NCBI RefSeq assembly: GCF_018128545.1
Contig: NZ_JAGSND010000001.1
Location: 172,153-236,152 of the forward strand
Direction: 5' to 3'
DNA: 64,000 nucleotides
Source of the DNA: Sinanaerobacter chloroacetimidivorans
Lineage (GTDB): Bacteria; Bacillota; Clostridia; Peptostreptococcales; Anaerovoracaceae
The translations under genes and the position numbers were made by a program. Positions within the stretch are counted from its first letter, which is position 1. Every line of letters starts with the position of its first letter. The notes below the pieces were generated by a model. That model was not told where the DNA came from, made no database searches, and saw nothing but the letters and a program-made list of their open reading frames with translations. Below, in pieces: positions 16,942 to 25,685 of the stretch.

Positions 16942-17334
16942 CTATTCTATGGTGCCACCGTTATAATCACACTTTTGGCATTGCCGCATGGTATTCACAG
17001 AGTCCTCCTTGTGATAAGCCCCCGCCCAGTGGCAGATGCTCTGCAGAATAGGAATAACCGAAATTCCTTTTTCTGTCAGGGAATACTCTACTCTGGGGGG
17101 GATTTCGTCAAAAGATTTTCGGTTCACAATGCCGTTGCTGATAAGTGCTTTCAGGGTGGAGGCCAAAACTGCATCTGTGATATTGGCCATATCTTTACGT
17201 AATTCGCTGTAACGAAGAGTGTGCTTTTCTGCCAGAACACATACAATTCTGGAATTCCATTTACCGCCAAAAATGTCCAGACCATATTCTAGTGGACAGC
17301 GGATATCCTTTTCTATTTTTGGTTTATACATCAT
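16942..17334 (-). CDS. HxlR-family winged-helix regulator
   Basis: A 130-residue regulator. The HxlR fold is evident: CPLEYGLDIFGGKWNSRIV at about residues 13-31, a recognition region RYSELRKDMANITDAVLASTLKAL at about 42-65, and the wing PPRVEYSLTEKG at about 79-90. Start ATG 17334 (or 17331) follows AGGAGG. A pair of direct AAGTTAC repeats lies upstream in the divergent interval and is a candidate operator. A divergent twelve-codon stub at 17509 suggests that the gene it once controlled has been lost. Confidence 0.85.
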   Translation of the reverse strand: MMYKPKIEKDIRCPLEYGLDIFGGKWNSRIVCVLAEKHTLRYSELRKDMANITDAVLASTLKALISNGIVNRKSFDEIPPRVEYSLTEKGISVIPILQSICHWAGAYHKEDSVNTMRQCQKCDYNGGTIE

Positions 17335-17392
17335 ATTTCCTCCTGTACTTCACTTTGTGCTCTAATCATAACTCTACAACCAATTAAAATGC

Positions 17393-17418
17393 AAGTTACT
17401 ATTAAAAACATAAGTTAC
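17393..17418. promoter_or_regulatory. Candidate HxlR operator repeats
   Basis: AAGTTAC occurs at 17393-17399 and again at 17412-17418, 19 bases apart start to start, about 60 bases upstream of the HxlR start codon. Direct or inverted heptamer pairs of this type are common HxlR sites; no binding data. Confidence 0.35.
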
Positions 17419-17508
17419 AAACAAATTCGATTATATATTTCCGGCATTGGTTTTTGTGAATATAATGGAATCATCAACCGAAAATCTGTTCATGGAGGTA
17501 AAACATTT

Positions 17509-17544
17509 ATGGCAGGTAAGGATATCATTATGAATACGACCTAA
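17509..17544 (+). pseudogene. Eleven-codon stub divergent from HxlR
   Basis: ATG 17509 is preceded by a good GGAGGT site but the frame ends after MAGKDIIMNTT. It looks like the 5' remnant of an HxlR target gene. Identity cannot be recovered. Confidence 0.35.
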
Positions 17545-17676
17545 AGTTATGAGGTTGAAATAATGATATCAGCAATAATCACGATATGGTATCGCAGTAG
17601 AAAAATATACATATTTCAACAGAACTGATCGCACGCTTCCGCGGTCGTGGTTCCGAATGCATATATAACGGCAAAA

Positions 17677-17740
17677 AACCCGTCAAAAAAAACGACAATA
17701 ATGACGGGTTGATGGAATGCGCCAAAACACCAACCCGTCA
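17677..17740 (+). promoter_or_regulatory. Mutually exclusive hairpin arms (attenuator-like)
   Basis: AACCCGTCA at 17677-17685 and again at 17732-17740 can each pair with the single TGACGGGTT at 17702-17710. Only one pairing can form at a time. A GGAGGG ribosome site and an ATG at 17772 opening a 19-codon ORF follow. This is a plausible RNA switch for the regulator gene downstream, but untested. The remaining sequence to 18065 holds no gene that I can support. Confidence 0.4.
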
Positions 17741-18065
17741 AGCTCGTTTTTGAGATTGGAGGGTTATTTTTATGCGATGGACTATAACCATGCCGCTGCT
17801 TGTGCGTAGCAGCGACATTCGATCAAACTGATTCCATCAGGACGAAATGGTGATTGCTTAAAAAAAGATGTGCGGTTATAGGTTCCCTTTGCGCTGCGCA
17901 GCACGAATACACAGATCGTGTAAAACATGAACATTTAGAAGGCATCTATGCGGGTTATTACACCTGCACCGATGTCTTTTTTTGCGTTTTTTCAAAAAAG
18001 AGGTGCCGAGGCCCTCCACTTGTCCTTCGTTTTCGACTCAAACGAAAATAAAGGAGGACAAGCCT

Positions 18066-18518
18066 ATGGCAAAGCCATATCGAATCCCGGATTTCAGAAA
18101 GCTATATCCGGGGGTCAGCGAGGAAGTCATCGCTGTGCTGAAAACCACAGAAAGAAAAATGCAGTATCAGGAGTACGACCTCAAGGTGGAGCAGACCGTG
18201 GTGGATCAAGAAGAACAGACGGTCACCATCATTCCAAGCCGGGAGGACTCATATGAACGGCTGCTGGATCAGAATATTCAGTTTACAGAGATTGTTGACA
18301 GCGTAGAGGAAGTGGCAATTCGCAACATTCGGTCCCAGCAGCTACATAAAGCATTATCTCTTCTTTCGGAAGATGAGCGCATTCTCATTGAACAACTCTA
18401 TTTTGAGGAACGCACGGAGCGAGAAATTGCTGATGAACGAGGTATTTATCACAATGCCGTCCATAAACAGAAAAACCGCATTCTGGAAAAGCTCAGAAAG
18501 AATTTAAAAAACTTTTGA
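18066..18518 (+). CDS. Sigma-70 region 4-like regulator of the element
   Basis: A 150-residue protein. The ATG at 18066 follows AAAGGAGG; the longer frame from 17982 has no ribosome site. The C-terminal 60 residues match sigma region 4 (LSLLSEDERILIEQLYFEERTEREIADERGI, then VHKQKNRILEKLRK), while region 2 is missing. Conjugative transposons of this class carry such sigma-like proteins just before the integration module, where they are thought to activate excision or transfer genes. The structured non-coding stretch that follows lies directly downstream. Confidence 0.85.
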   Translation: MAKPYRIPDFRKLYPGVSEEVIAVLKTTERKMQYQEYDLKVEQTVVDQEEQTVTIIPSREDSYERLLDQNIQFTEIVDSVEEVAIRNIRSQQLHKALSLLSEDERILIEQLYFEERTEREIADERGIYHNAVHKQKNRILEKLRKNLKNF

Positions 18519-18546
18519 ATTTGGGGTGTGCAAAATGCTCTGTCAA

Positions 18547-19053
18547 CGTGGAAGTAAGTGAGGGGATAAATAAATCTCCTCGTTGTTCCTTGAAAAACAC
18601 TGCTTCCACGGCAGTCATATCCAGCAGCACAGATACGTTAGCTGTTCAGCCTGAGAGGGAAAAGCGTCATGGAAGAACGCGCCAAGACCACCTGCGGACA
18701 AGCCTTTGTCCGTCAGAACGATAGAATCAAAGGTGCAGAGCGAGAATCGTTCGTTTCAAAAGCGGTTCGTGGTGAACCGTCATGCAAAGCCCTGAACAGC
18801 CTATAATGATACTTCCGCCCAGTCACAGTCTCAAACAATGAGGGCGGCTCGGAGAGAACCTCGGAGGGGTGAAAATCCCATGACGGCTTTAACCAGAGCC
18901 GGTCTGTGCTTGCTGCCCATAGAGAGCAATCCGGCTCTCTGCTCCGGGAAGTAGTGTCGAATGGGAGCAAGCGAAAACGAAGAACAAGTTATGACTTTCA
19001 TGTCAGAAACTACGGTGACAGGACGAGTGGAGTGCCATCCGGTCTGTCACCGT
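18547..19053 (+). ncRNA. Extended structured RNA-like region upstream of the toxin gene
   Basis: No convincing ORF, but many stems can be drawn: 18547-18554 with 18603-18610 (enclosing 18560-18566 with 18575-18581); 18695-18701 with 18705-18711; 18763-18768 with 18774-18779; GGGG/TCCC around 18865-18879; GGCT/AGCC within about 18883-18903; 18909-18920 with 18961-18971 (one bulge), enclosing AGAGAGC 18921-18927 with GCTCTCT 18934-18940; and a perfect ten-base-pair stem 19012-19021 with 19044-19053. The last ends 40 bases before the toxin start. I do not recognise it as a named RNA family. It could be one long RNA or several leader elements. Confidence 0.5.
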
Positions 19054-19093
19054 CCTTGTGATATGAAGGTATCAAAGGAAGGAGGAACGCACT

Positions 19094-19474
19094 GTGAATA
19101 TAAGAAAAGGTGATATTTTCTATGCTGATTTGACGCCGATTGTCGGTTCCGAGCAGGGCGGCATTCGTCCAGTGCTGATTATCCAGAATAATATCGGCAA
19201 TCGCTACAGCCCTACGGTGATTGCAGCGGCCATTACTAGTCAGACAAGCAAGCATCCGCTGCCCACTCATGTATCGCTGGACGGAATCTGCGGCTTGCGT
19301 CGGGACTCCACCATTTTGTTGGAGCAGATACGTACCATTGACCGCTCCCGACTCCGGGAGTACATAGGGCGGTTGGAGCTGGAAAAATTGCAGGCTGTGG
19401 ATCAGGCGATGGCGGTCAGTCTTGGCTTAGAGAACCCAGTGATGCTTACACAGCAAATGTGCATGGATATGTGA
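19094..19474 (+). CDS. PemK/MazF-family toxin (endoribonuclease)
   Basis: A 126-residue MazF-like protein, full length. It starts at GTG 19094 with GGAGG upstream, giving NIRKGDIFYADLTPIVGSEQGG at the N-terminus, followed by RPVLIIQN, VIAAAIT and LEQIRTIDRSRL, all typical of PemK/MazF toxins that cleave mRNA at short motifs. No antitoxin gene was seen upstream; the preceding 570 bases are the structured non-coding region. The next gene begins 15 bases after its stop. In clostridial elements such toxins are often found at this place and may aid maintenance. Confidence 0.88.
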   Translation: MNIRKGDIFYADLTPIVGSEQGGIRPVLIIQNNIGNRYSPTVIAAAITSQTSKHPLPTHVSLDGICGLRRDSTILLEQIRTIDRSRLREYIGRLELEKLQAVDQAMAVSLGLENPVMLTQQMCMDM

Positions 19475-19488
19475 AGGAGGACAATGAT

Positions 19489-19884
19489 ATGAATAAGAAA
19501 AATAGAGCGTGGGTCTACTGTCGCATCGATGCGCCGGAGGACACGCATGGAGCTTTAAAAGGCCAACGTCAGCAGCTAATAGATTATGCAGATCAGATGG
19601 GTTTTGCTGTGGTCGGTTCCTCAGAGGATCTGGCTAATGGACTGTCCTTTGACCGGCCCGGCCTGAAGCGTTTTGCGGAGGCTGCAGAGTCTGGAAATGT
19701 AGATGTGCTACTTGTCCACAATGTGTCCCGCATTGGCAGTGATACCTGCCAGACGATGGACTATCTGGAACGTATTGCACAGGTAGGGGTGACAGCTTAT
19801 TCCCCGCTAGAGGGAAAACTGTCTTTTTCCTTTCAAAAAATGGTGCAGGATATGATTTCTTATTCTGCAATGGATCAGCAGTGA
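19489..19884 (+). CDS. Resolvase-domain protein lacking the catalytic serine
   Basis: A 131-residue protein that is only an N-terminal serine-resolvase fold. The usual YCRVS motif reads YCRID here (about residues 10-14), so the nucleophilic serine is replaced by aspartate. Other fold motifs remain: a QRQQLIDYA helix, and VDVLLVHNVSRIGSD at about 77-91 in place of the usual ISRFAR region. Recombination activity is therefore not expected. It may regulate or complex with the full recombinases downstream. Start ATG 19489 follows AAGGAGG. Confidence 0.8.
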   Translation: MNKKNRAWVYCRIDAPEDTHGALKGQRQQLIDYADQMGFAVVGSSEDLANGLSFDRPGLKRFAEAAESGNVDVLLVHNVSRIGSDTCQTMDYLERIAQVGVTAYSPLEGKLSFSFQKMVQDMISYSAMDQQ

Positions 19885-19897
19885 TAGGAGGATGGCC

Positions 19898-20059
19898 ATG
19901 GAACAGAAAAAAGAAACCAAGGAGCTACACTATAAAATGGCAGTCAAGCTGCTTGATCTGATGCTGAAAAACGGATTTTTACTGCCAGAGGAATATAAAA
20001 GAATTGATGCTCTGAACCGTGAAACATTTTCTCCAGAGCTGCAAGAAGTATATGCGTAA
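19898..20059 (+). CDS. Small SHOCT-like protein of the integration module
   Basis: A 53-residue protein from ATG 19898, with AGGAGG ten bases upstream. It is helical with a SHOCT-like pattern (LLDLMLKNGFLLPEEYKRID, about residues 19-38). It starts 13 bases after the inactive resolvase and belongs to the same operon. Such short proteins recur between the recombinase genes of clostridial elements and may be directionality or assembly factors; this is inference. Confidence 0.6.
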   Translation: MEQKKETKELHYKMAVKLLDLMLKNGFLLPEEYKRIDALNRETFSPELQEVYA

Positions 20060-20137
20060 AAACACTAGCTATGTTCCAAAAGGTGTGGTATTGTGTGGTG
20101 CTAACAGGAGAAACGATTCAGGGAAAGGAGAAAACAT

Positions 20138-21745
20138 ATGGCAAAAAAACAAGTCAAAATTATTACTAAAATCGAACCTGTCAGCACTGCAAAAAAGCTG
20201 GAAGTACCACAAGCCAAACGAGTGTGTGCCTACTGCCGGGTCAGCACAGGGTCAACCGAGCAGAACAGCTCCTTTGAGTCACAAGTGGAGTATTATACTC
20301 GCCTGATTGATAACAAGGACGGCTGGATATGCGTGGGTATTTATGCGGATCAGGCAAGGAGCGGCACCAAGACCTCAGGGCGAGATGATTTCAAGCAGAT
20401 GCTACATGACTGCAGGCTGGGTAAAATTGACCTGATTATTACGAAGTCTGTCACCCGCTTTGCTAGAAATACCGTGGACAGCATCAAGGCTATCCGAAAA
20501 CTGAAAAGCTGGGGTGTAGAGGTTTACTTCGAAAAAGAGAGGGTCAGCTCCCTGTCAGAAAAAAGCGAACAGCTTCTGACCATTTTAAGCTCTATTGCGC
20601 AGGGCGAGTCGGAGAATATTTCCACCAACAGTCGATGGGCCAATACTTACCGCTTTCAGAATGGTACGTTTACCATTGGTTCCCCAGCTTACGGCTATGT
20701 GAACAATGAAAATGGCGAGCTGGTCATCCAAAAGGAAGAAGCCGCTATTGTGCGCAGAATCTTTGATGAGTATTTGGGGGGGAAAGGCTCCTATGCCATC
20801 GCCAAGAAGCTGCGAAAAGAGGGACTTCCAACCATTCGCGACTCTAAGGGATGGCAGGACAGTGTGATTAAGGGAATTTTACAGAACCCAGTCTACGAGG
20901 GTGACCTGCTCTATCAGAAAACCTATACCACAGAGGGCGTTCCCTTTATCAAAAAACACAATCACGGAGAACTGCCGCAGTACCTGATCACCGATAACCA
21001 CGAGTCAATCATCAGCAGAGAGGAAGCAGAGGCGGTGCGCCAGCTTTATGAATACCGAAGGAAGAAGCAGTGCGTCGATGACCTCTCAGTATATCAAAGT
21101 CGGTATGCATTTAGCAGTCGGATTGTCTGCGGGGAATGCGGTTCTACATTCCGCAGGCAGAAAATCTATATTGGCAAGCCCTATGAGAAAATCCAATGGT
21201 GCTGCCATCAGCACATCGAGGATATTTCAAAATGCGGACAAAAGTCTATCCGGGAAGATATCATCAAGCAAGCGTTTGTCACGATGTGGAACCGTCTGTC
21301 CAGCAATTACCAAGAAATCCTGATTCCCCTGCTGACTGCGTTAAAGGCAGTGCCGGATGCCCCAGAGCAAGAGCGTGAATTTCAGGAGTTGGAAAACAAA
21401 ATACAGGAACTTAAGAAGCAGAGCTATATGTTGCAAAAAGTCCTTTCGGACGGTGACATTGGCTCTGCTGTTTTTATAGGGGAGCGCAATCGGATCGATA
21501 CTGCATTGGATGCGGCGTACCGCAGGCTGCAGCTCTTAAAGGAGCAGAAGTTGTACGAGCAGGAAATTGGACAAACTGAATACCTCATCGCAGTGCGCAA
21601 AAATCGTCCCTCTATCATAGAAGAATTTGACGAAGAGTGCTTCGGTATGATTATCGACAAGGTGGTGGCTTACCCGGATAGGCGGCTGGTGTTCCGACTG
21701 AAAAATGGGTTGGAGCTATCAGAATGCTATGGGAAGGAGATGTGA
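20138..21745 (+). CDS. Large serine recombinase 1
   Basis: A 535-residue large serine recombinase. The resolvase domain (about residues 30-175) has the catalytic serine in YCRVSTGSTEQN, with the ITKSVTRFARN motif at about 107-117. A recombinase domain (about 190-300), a zinc ribbon (CGECGSTFRR at about 330-339, with a later CC.H.H-type partner) and a coiled-coil (about 415-470) follow. ATG 20138 is preceded by AAAGGAG. With the third recombinase it probably catalyses excision and integration. Confidence 0.92.
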   Translation: MAKKQVKIITKIEPVSTAKKLEVPQAKRVCAYCRVSTGSTEQNSSFESQVEYYTRLIDNKDGWICVGIYADQARSGTKTSGRDDFKQMLHDCRLGKIDLIITKSVTRFARNTVDSIKAIRKLKSWGVEVYFEKERVSSLSEKSEQLLTILSSIAQGESENISTNSRWANTYRFQNGTFTIGSPAYGYVNNENGELVIQKEEAAIVRRIFDEYLGGKGSYAIAKKLRKEGLPTIRDSKGWQDSVIKGILQNPVYEGDLLYQKTYTTEGVPFIKKHNHGELPQYLITDNHESIISREEAEAVRQLYEYRRKKQCVDDLSVYQSRYAFSSRIVCGECGSTFRRQKIYIGKPYEKIQWCCHQHIEDISKCGQKSIREDIIKQAFVTMWNRLSSNYQEILIPLLTALKAVPDAPEQEREFQELENKIQELKKQSYMLQKVLSDGDIGSAVFIGERNRIDTALDAAYRRLQLLKEQKLYEQEIGQTEYLIAVRKNRPSIIEEFDEECFGMIIDKVVAYPDRRLVFRLKNGLELSECYGKEM

Positions 21746-21749
21746 GGAA

Positions 21750-22673
21750 ATGCAACGACATACACCACTCGGCTATCGGATTGTCGATGGAAAGGCCGAA
21801 ATTGCACCGGAGCCCGCACAGATTGTAAGGGCAGTTTTTGAGGAATATCTGACCGGAACCTCTACATATCGAATCGCCAAAGGCCTAACAGAAAAAGGCG
21901 TCCTAAACGCCAGCCGCAAGCCTTCATGGAATCACGGCTCGGTAGGAAAAATACTGGAAAATACAAAGTATATAGGAGATGGCTTCTATCCCCTGTTGAT
22001 TGACAAAGCAATATTTGAACAGGTTCAGCGTATACGCCAGAAAAAGGTGGAGAGCCTTGGGAGAACAGCCAAACTCAACAGTTTTGCAAACGCTTCGCTG
22101 TTTAGCAATAAACTTTACTGTGGTGCCTGTGGACAATCGTACCGCCGCTATGTAGAGCACTGTGGGCAGGCTGGCGAAACTGTGAAATGGAAATGCAAGC
22201 ATTATATTTGGAGAAATCGGGTGTGCTGCCGAAACATTTTTCTCACCAATGAGCAGATTGAGAATGCCTTTCTCCGAATCATCAACAAAGGAATTGCTAC
22301 TCCTATAATATTGGAACGGCAATCACGGGTAAAGTCTCTGGCATCCTGCCCGGCCAGTGAACGGCTGACTGGTCAGATACAGCAAGCCCTTGAAACCGGG
22401 CAGTATACGGCCAGCCAATTAAAAGAGATGGTATTTGAACGGGCCATAGAGCAATATCAGGTGGCGGTAATTGATGATTGGAGCTATCAAACTGATAAAC
22501 TCAAAGCAGCATTGTCTGGCAAAGAAGCGCAGACCACGTTTGATGGGGAACTTTTTACAGCGACCATTAAGAAGGCAATCATCTATGAAGATGGCAGGAT
22601 GCAGTTTTACCTGCATAACGATCTGATGTTAGAAACCCATATTACAGAAAAAGCAAAGGAGGCGGATACATAA
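21750..22673 (+). CDS. Recombinase lacking the catalytic resolvase domain
   Basis: A 307-residue protein that starts directly in the recombinase domain (TPLGYRIVDGKAEI at about residues 5-18), then has a zinc ribbon (CGACGQSYRR at about 126-135) and a C-terminal DNA-binding part. The N-terminal serine-nucleophile domain is missing. ATG 21750 lies four bases after the stop of recombinase 1, and its own stop overlaps the next start, so three genes are translationally linked. Together with the 131-residue resolvase-fold protein at 19489 it could represent the two halves of a split recombinase. Confidence 0.85.
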   Translation: MQRHTPLGYRIVDGKAEIAPEPAQIVRAVFEEYLTGTSTYRIAKGLTEKGVLNASRKPSWNHGSVGKILENTKYIGDGFYPLLIDKAIFEQVQRIRQKKVESLGRTAKLNSFANASLFSNKLYCGACGQSYRRYVEHCGQAGETVKWKCKHYIWRNRVCCRNIFLTNEQIENAFLRIINKGIATPIILERQSRVKSLASCPASERLTGQIQQALETGQYTASQLKEMVFERAIEQYQVAVIDDWSYQTDKLKAALSGKEAQTTFDGELFTATIKKAIIYEDGRMQFYLHNDLMLETHITEKAKEADT

Positions 22674-24322
22674 TGCAAGCAGCAACCGCAACGAAAAAGA
22701 ATATCTCGGTCATTCCCGCCAAACAGGCGTATGATCGCACTATACGACCACAGATGAAAACCTTGCGGGTAGCGGCCTACTGCCGCGTCAGCACCCTGCA
22801 GGAACAGCAGGAAACCAGCTACGAAGCACAGGTGGCTTATTACACAGAGAAAATCAAGAGCAATCCCAACTGGAAGTTGGCGGGCATCTTTGCGGACGAT
22901 GGTAAAAGTGCAACCTCAACTGCGAAGCGCTCCGACTTTCAGGCAATGATCGACGCCTGCATGGCCGGGAAAATCGACATGGTCATCACTAAATCCATCA
23001 GCCGGTTCGCCCGAAATACGGTAGATTCGCTGATTAATATTCGCAAGCTCAAGGAGAAGAACATCGCAGTGTTTTTTGAGAAGGAGGGCATCAATACGCT
23101 GGAGGGCAGCGGTGAGCTGCTGATCACAATTCTCAGCAGTCAGGCACAGGAGGAAAGCCGAAATATCAGCGAAAACTGCCACTGGGGTATCGTTCGGAAA
23201 TTTGAAAGCGGTATGGTGATCGTCAATCACAGCAAGTTTTTAGGATACACAAAAGATAAAGACGGAAATTTGGTGATCGTCCCTGAAGAAGCAGAACTGG
23301 TGCGCAGAATCTTCTGCCTTTTTTTAGAGGGAAACAGCAGCTATAAAATTAAGCGGATACTGGAAGCTGATGGGGTCAAAACCGTTACTGGCCATACCGT
23401 ATGGAGTGCCACGGTCATCGACAAAATGCTGGCCAATGAAAAATATATGGGTGACGCCCTGATGCAGAAAACCTACACCGTGGACTTTCTGACCAAGAAA
23501 AAGGTTATGAACCGGGGTATCGTTCCCCAGTATTATATCGAGGACAATCACGAGGCAATCATCCCCAAGGAGCTGTTCCACCGGGTTCAAGAAGAAAAAG
23601 CAAGACGCTCTGCCATCTACCGTCCTGCCGCCAAGAAAAAGGCTGAGCCGGTCAAAGGAAAATATAGCTCCAAGTACGTTCTGTCCGATATCATGGTCTG
23701 TGCAGAATGCGGTCAGCCTTATCGCAGGCAGGTGTGGTCAAAGTATGGGCAGAAGAAAGCCGTGTGGCGCTGTGACAGCCGCTTAAAACACGGTTCCAAG
23801 CGGTGCAAGCATTCCCCTACCTTGAAGGAGGATACCATACACCAAGCCATAATGGCGGCCATCAACAGCGTAGTGGAGGATCAGGGCGAATTTGTACAGG
23901 CATTTCGGGAGAATGTCATCCGGATCATTGGCAGCTACGCCCCCAAGGGGGAGCCGACCGAATACGATGAGCAGATTGAGCAGCTGCAGCAAAAAATGAT
24001 GCAGCTCATCGAGGACAGTGCCAAGTCCGAGTGTACGGACGAGATGTTTGACAAGGAATACCGCGTGATCGCCCATGAGATTAAGGAATTAAAAAAGAAA
24101 AAAGCCAAGGCCATCAGGGAACGCCAGCTTGCAGAGTCCTATGACCAGCGGTTGCAGGATATGGAGGGCTATATGAAGAAAACCGGTTATCTAAAGCGGG
24201 AATTTGACGATGATCTTGTCCGCAGGCTGCTCCAGACGGTCAGAGTCATCAATGAAAGTAAAGTAGAAATCCAATTCAAGTCCGGCATTGTTATGAGCCA
24301 GCGGATTGACTTTGAGGACTAA
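22673..24322 (+). CDS. Large serine recombinase 2
   Basis: A 549-residue complete large serine recombinase. The catalytic motif is YCRVSTLQEQQE (about residues 38-49), with ITKSISRFARN at about 105-115. A recombinase domain, a zinc ribbon (CAECGQPYRR at about 343-352) and a C-terminal coiled coil follow. The start ATG overlaps the previous stop by one base (TAATG), a mark of translational coupling. It is the last gene of the conjugative-element backbone; a strong terminator follows. A short diverged copy of part of this gene is found at 30333-30386. Confidence 0.93.
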   Translation: MQAATATKKNISVIPAKQAYDRTIRPQMKTLRVAAYCRVSTLQEQQETSYEAQVAYYTEKIKSNPNWKLAGIFADDGKSATSTAKRSDFQAMIDACMAGKIDMVITKSISRFARNTVDSLINIRKLKEKNIAVFFEKEGINTLEGSGELLITILSSQAQEESRNISENCHWGIVRKFESGMVIVNHSKFLGYTKDKDGNLVIVPEEAELVRRIFCLFLEGNSSYKIKRILEADGVKTVTGHTVWSATVIDKMLANEKYMGDALMQKTYTVDFLTKKKVMNRGIVPQYYIEDNHEAIIPKELFHRVQEEKARRSAIYRPAAKKKAEPVKGKYSSKYVLSDIMVCAECGQPYRRQVWSKYGQKKAVWRCDSRLKHGSKRCKHSPTLKEDTIHQAIMAAINSVVEDQGEFVQAFRENVIRIIGSYAPKGEPTEYDEQIEQLQQKMMQLIEDSAKSECTDEMFDKEYRVIAHEIKELKKKKAKAIRERQLAESYDQRLQDMEGYMKKTGYLKREFDDDLVRRLLQTVRVINESKVEIQFKSGIVMSQRIDFED

Positions 24323-24382
24323 ATAGGCGGCGGGAGTTAGTGATGAGTGAAAGCTCCTGCCGCGTACATAAACACTGCTAAG

Positions 24383-24419
24383 AACAAAATTCTCAGATAT
24401 AGGAGCTGAGAGTTTTGTT
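24383..24419 (+). terminator. Terminator of the recombinase operon
   Basis: AACAAAATTCTCAG at 24383-24396 pairs with CTGAGAGTTTTGTT at 24406-24419 (one mismatch). The right end of the integrated element is expected near here, but no attachment-site repeat could be identified. Confidence 0.75.
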
Positions 24420-24456
24420 GTTGGCAGCTTCCTCTGAAAATAATTCTCTTTTATAG

Positions 24457-24485
24457 TTGTAGAGAAAGTGGTAGAATTGTAATAT
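24457..24485 (+). promoter_or_regulatory. Predicted promoter of the two-gene unit
   Basis: TTGTAG at 24457-24462, 17-base spacer, TAATAT at 24480-24485, about 100 bases before the TTG start at 24587. Confidence 0.45.
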
Positions 24486-24586
24486 TAGATGATAATAAAT
24501 GGTTTATCATCTCGTAATTTGAGAAAGTTACCGATATGAGGGTGCTAAAACTCAATGGATGTAACTATACAAGGGAGGGTAAAACA

Positions 24587-25660
24587 TTGATTATTTATAA
24601 ATCATTCCACAACATTGATGTTAGCAATGGAGCCTTAACGCGTAAAGAGATACCACCTGATTTTACTTCGTTCGTAAATGAGTATATTCGTTTTGCCACT
24701 CGTAACGATAGTATTAAAATGTATACGGTTCACGATGACAATACAACGGTGGTTAACTGTATCGGTGGAATTGTTTCGATAGCGGCTGATTTAACTTCTT
24801 TGTCTGATGAACAAAAGGGTGAGTTGGATTCATATTCGCATAGTATCGCAGATAAATTGTTAAGAGAAGAACAACAAGCACAAGAGCGTATTGCGGCTAC
24901 CGGAAAACAAATAAAGAAAGGTAGTTTAATTCAGGCATTTGTCAAAACTGATACTGATGAATACATATATATTATAGCTAAAGTTGAACACTCTGAATGG
25001 TATGATGGAGAAAGCCTGCAAAAAAACTTTGGCTTTCCGAGTGAAAAAAAGAATGTATGGAAGTCTGCTGTATTCCCTCTTCTTATAGACGAAGAGACTT
25101 CATTTGACACGGTGCGCATTTACACAGACAATGACGCGAAATATTGGGCAACTCAATTTCTTGAACTGAACGAGGAGCGTAGTGATCAAACTAACACTAG
25201 CACAGCATTTAATGCAATGGAAATGGAATTGAAAAGAAAAGTTAAAAAACAATCAGAACGTGATTACTACAATTTGAGAAATACGCTGATTCATACAATG
25301 AAAACTCCGCAACAAATAAACTATTCAGAATTTGTAAATGCTTTGGTCGGTGGTTACCAACCAGACAAAGCGGATTTAGACTTAACAAAACTTCAAGCTG
25401 CACTACTGGAATTACCTGAAAAAAAGAATTTTGATCGTCAGTTTAATACAATTCCAGATGCAATTAAAAAGCGGAGACGTTTAAAGTTTCCTGTGACTAC
25501 AGGCATTGAATTAAGTATCGCAGAAGATGTCGAAAACTATCGAGATGCCATAACTGCTAAAACACACACGAATGGTTCAAGATATATTGAAATTGCCTGT
25601 GAGGAGAATAGTACATACGAACTATTTTGCGAATGTAACGTGAATGTAATGAGTAATTAG
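24587..25660 (+). CDS. Nucleoid-associated (NA37/NdpA-like) protein, tentative
   Basis: A 357-residue soluble protein. An ATG at 24536 is in frame, but TTG 24587 has GGGAGGG at ideal spacing and yields an N-terminus (MIIYKSFHNIDV) like that of the 37-kDa nucleoid-associated family. Later features that fit are the GSLIQAFVKT strand, the domain-length spacing and the C-terminal RYIEIACEE segment. The match is by eye and moderate. Related proteins appear in defence islands. It forms an operon with the membrane protein 25 bases downstream; a terminator then closes the pair before the restriction-modification genes. Confidence 0.55.
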   Translation: MIIYKSFHNIDVSNGALTRKEIPPDFTSFVNEYIRFATRNDSIKMYTVHDDNTTVVNCIGGIVSIAADLTSLSDEQKGELDSYSHSIADKLLREEQQAQERIAATGKQIKKGSLIQAFVKTDTDEYIYIIAKVEHSEWYDGESLQKNFGFPSEKKNVWKSAVFPLLIDEETSFDTVRIYTDNDAKYWATQFLELNEERSDQTNTSTAFNAMEMELKRKVKKQSERDYYNLRNTLIHTMKTPQQINYSEFVNALVGGYQPDKADLDLTKLQAALLELPEKKNFDRQFNTIPDAIKKRRRLKFPVTTGIELSIAEDVENYRDAITAKTHTNGSRYIEIACEENSTYELFCECNVNVMSN

Positions 25661-25685
25661 ATTATTTCAGAAAGGGGTGGTGGAA

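Noticed and set aside
17854..18051. Short ORF upstream of the sigma-like gene
   Set aside because: It has no ribosome site and lies in the probable leader region; codon pattern is not protein-like.
19010..19270. Minus-strand ORF opposite the toxin as an antitoxin
   Set aside because: It overlaps the toxin gene and the terminal hairpin in antisense, has no ribosome site and no antitoxin-like features.
24536..24586. ATG at 24536 as start of the NA37-like gene
   Set aside because: No ribosome site precedes it, whereas TTG 24587 has GGGAGGG at ideal spacing and gives the family-like N-terminus.
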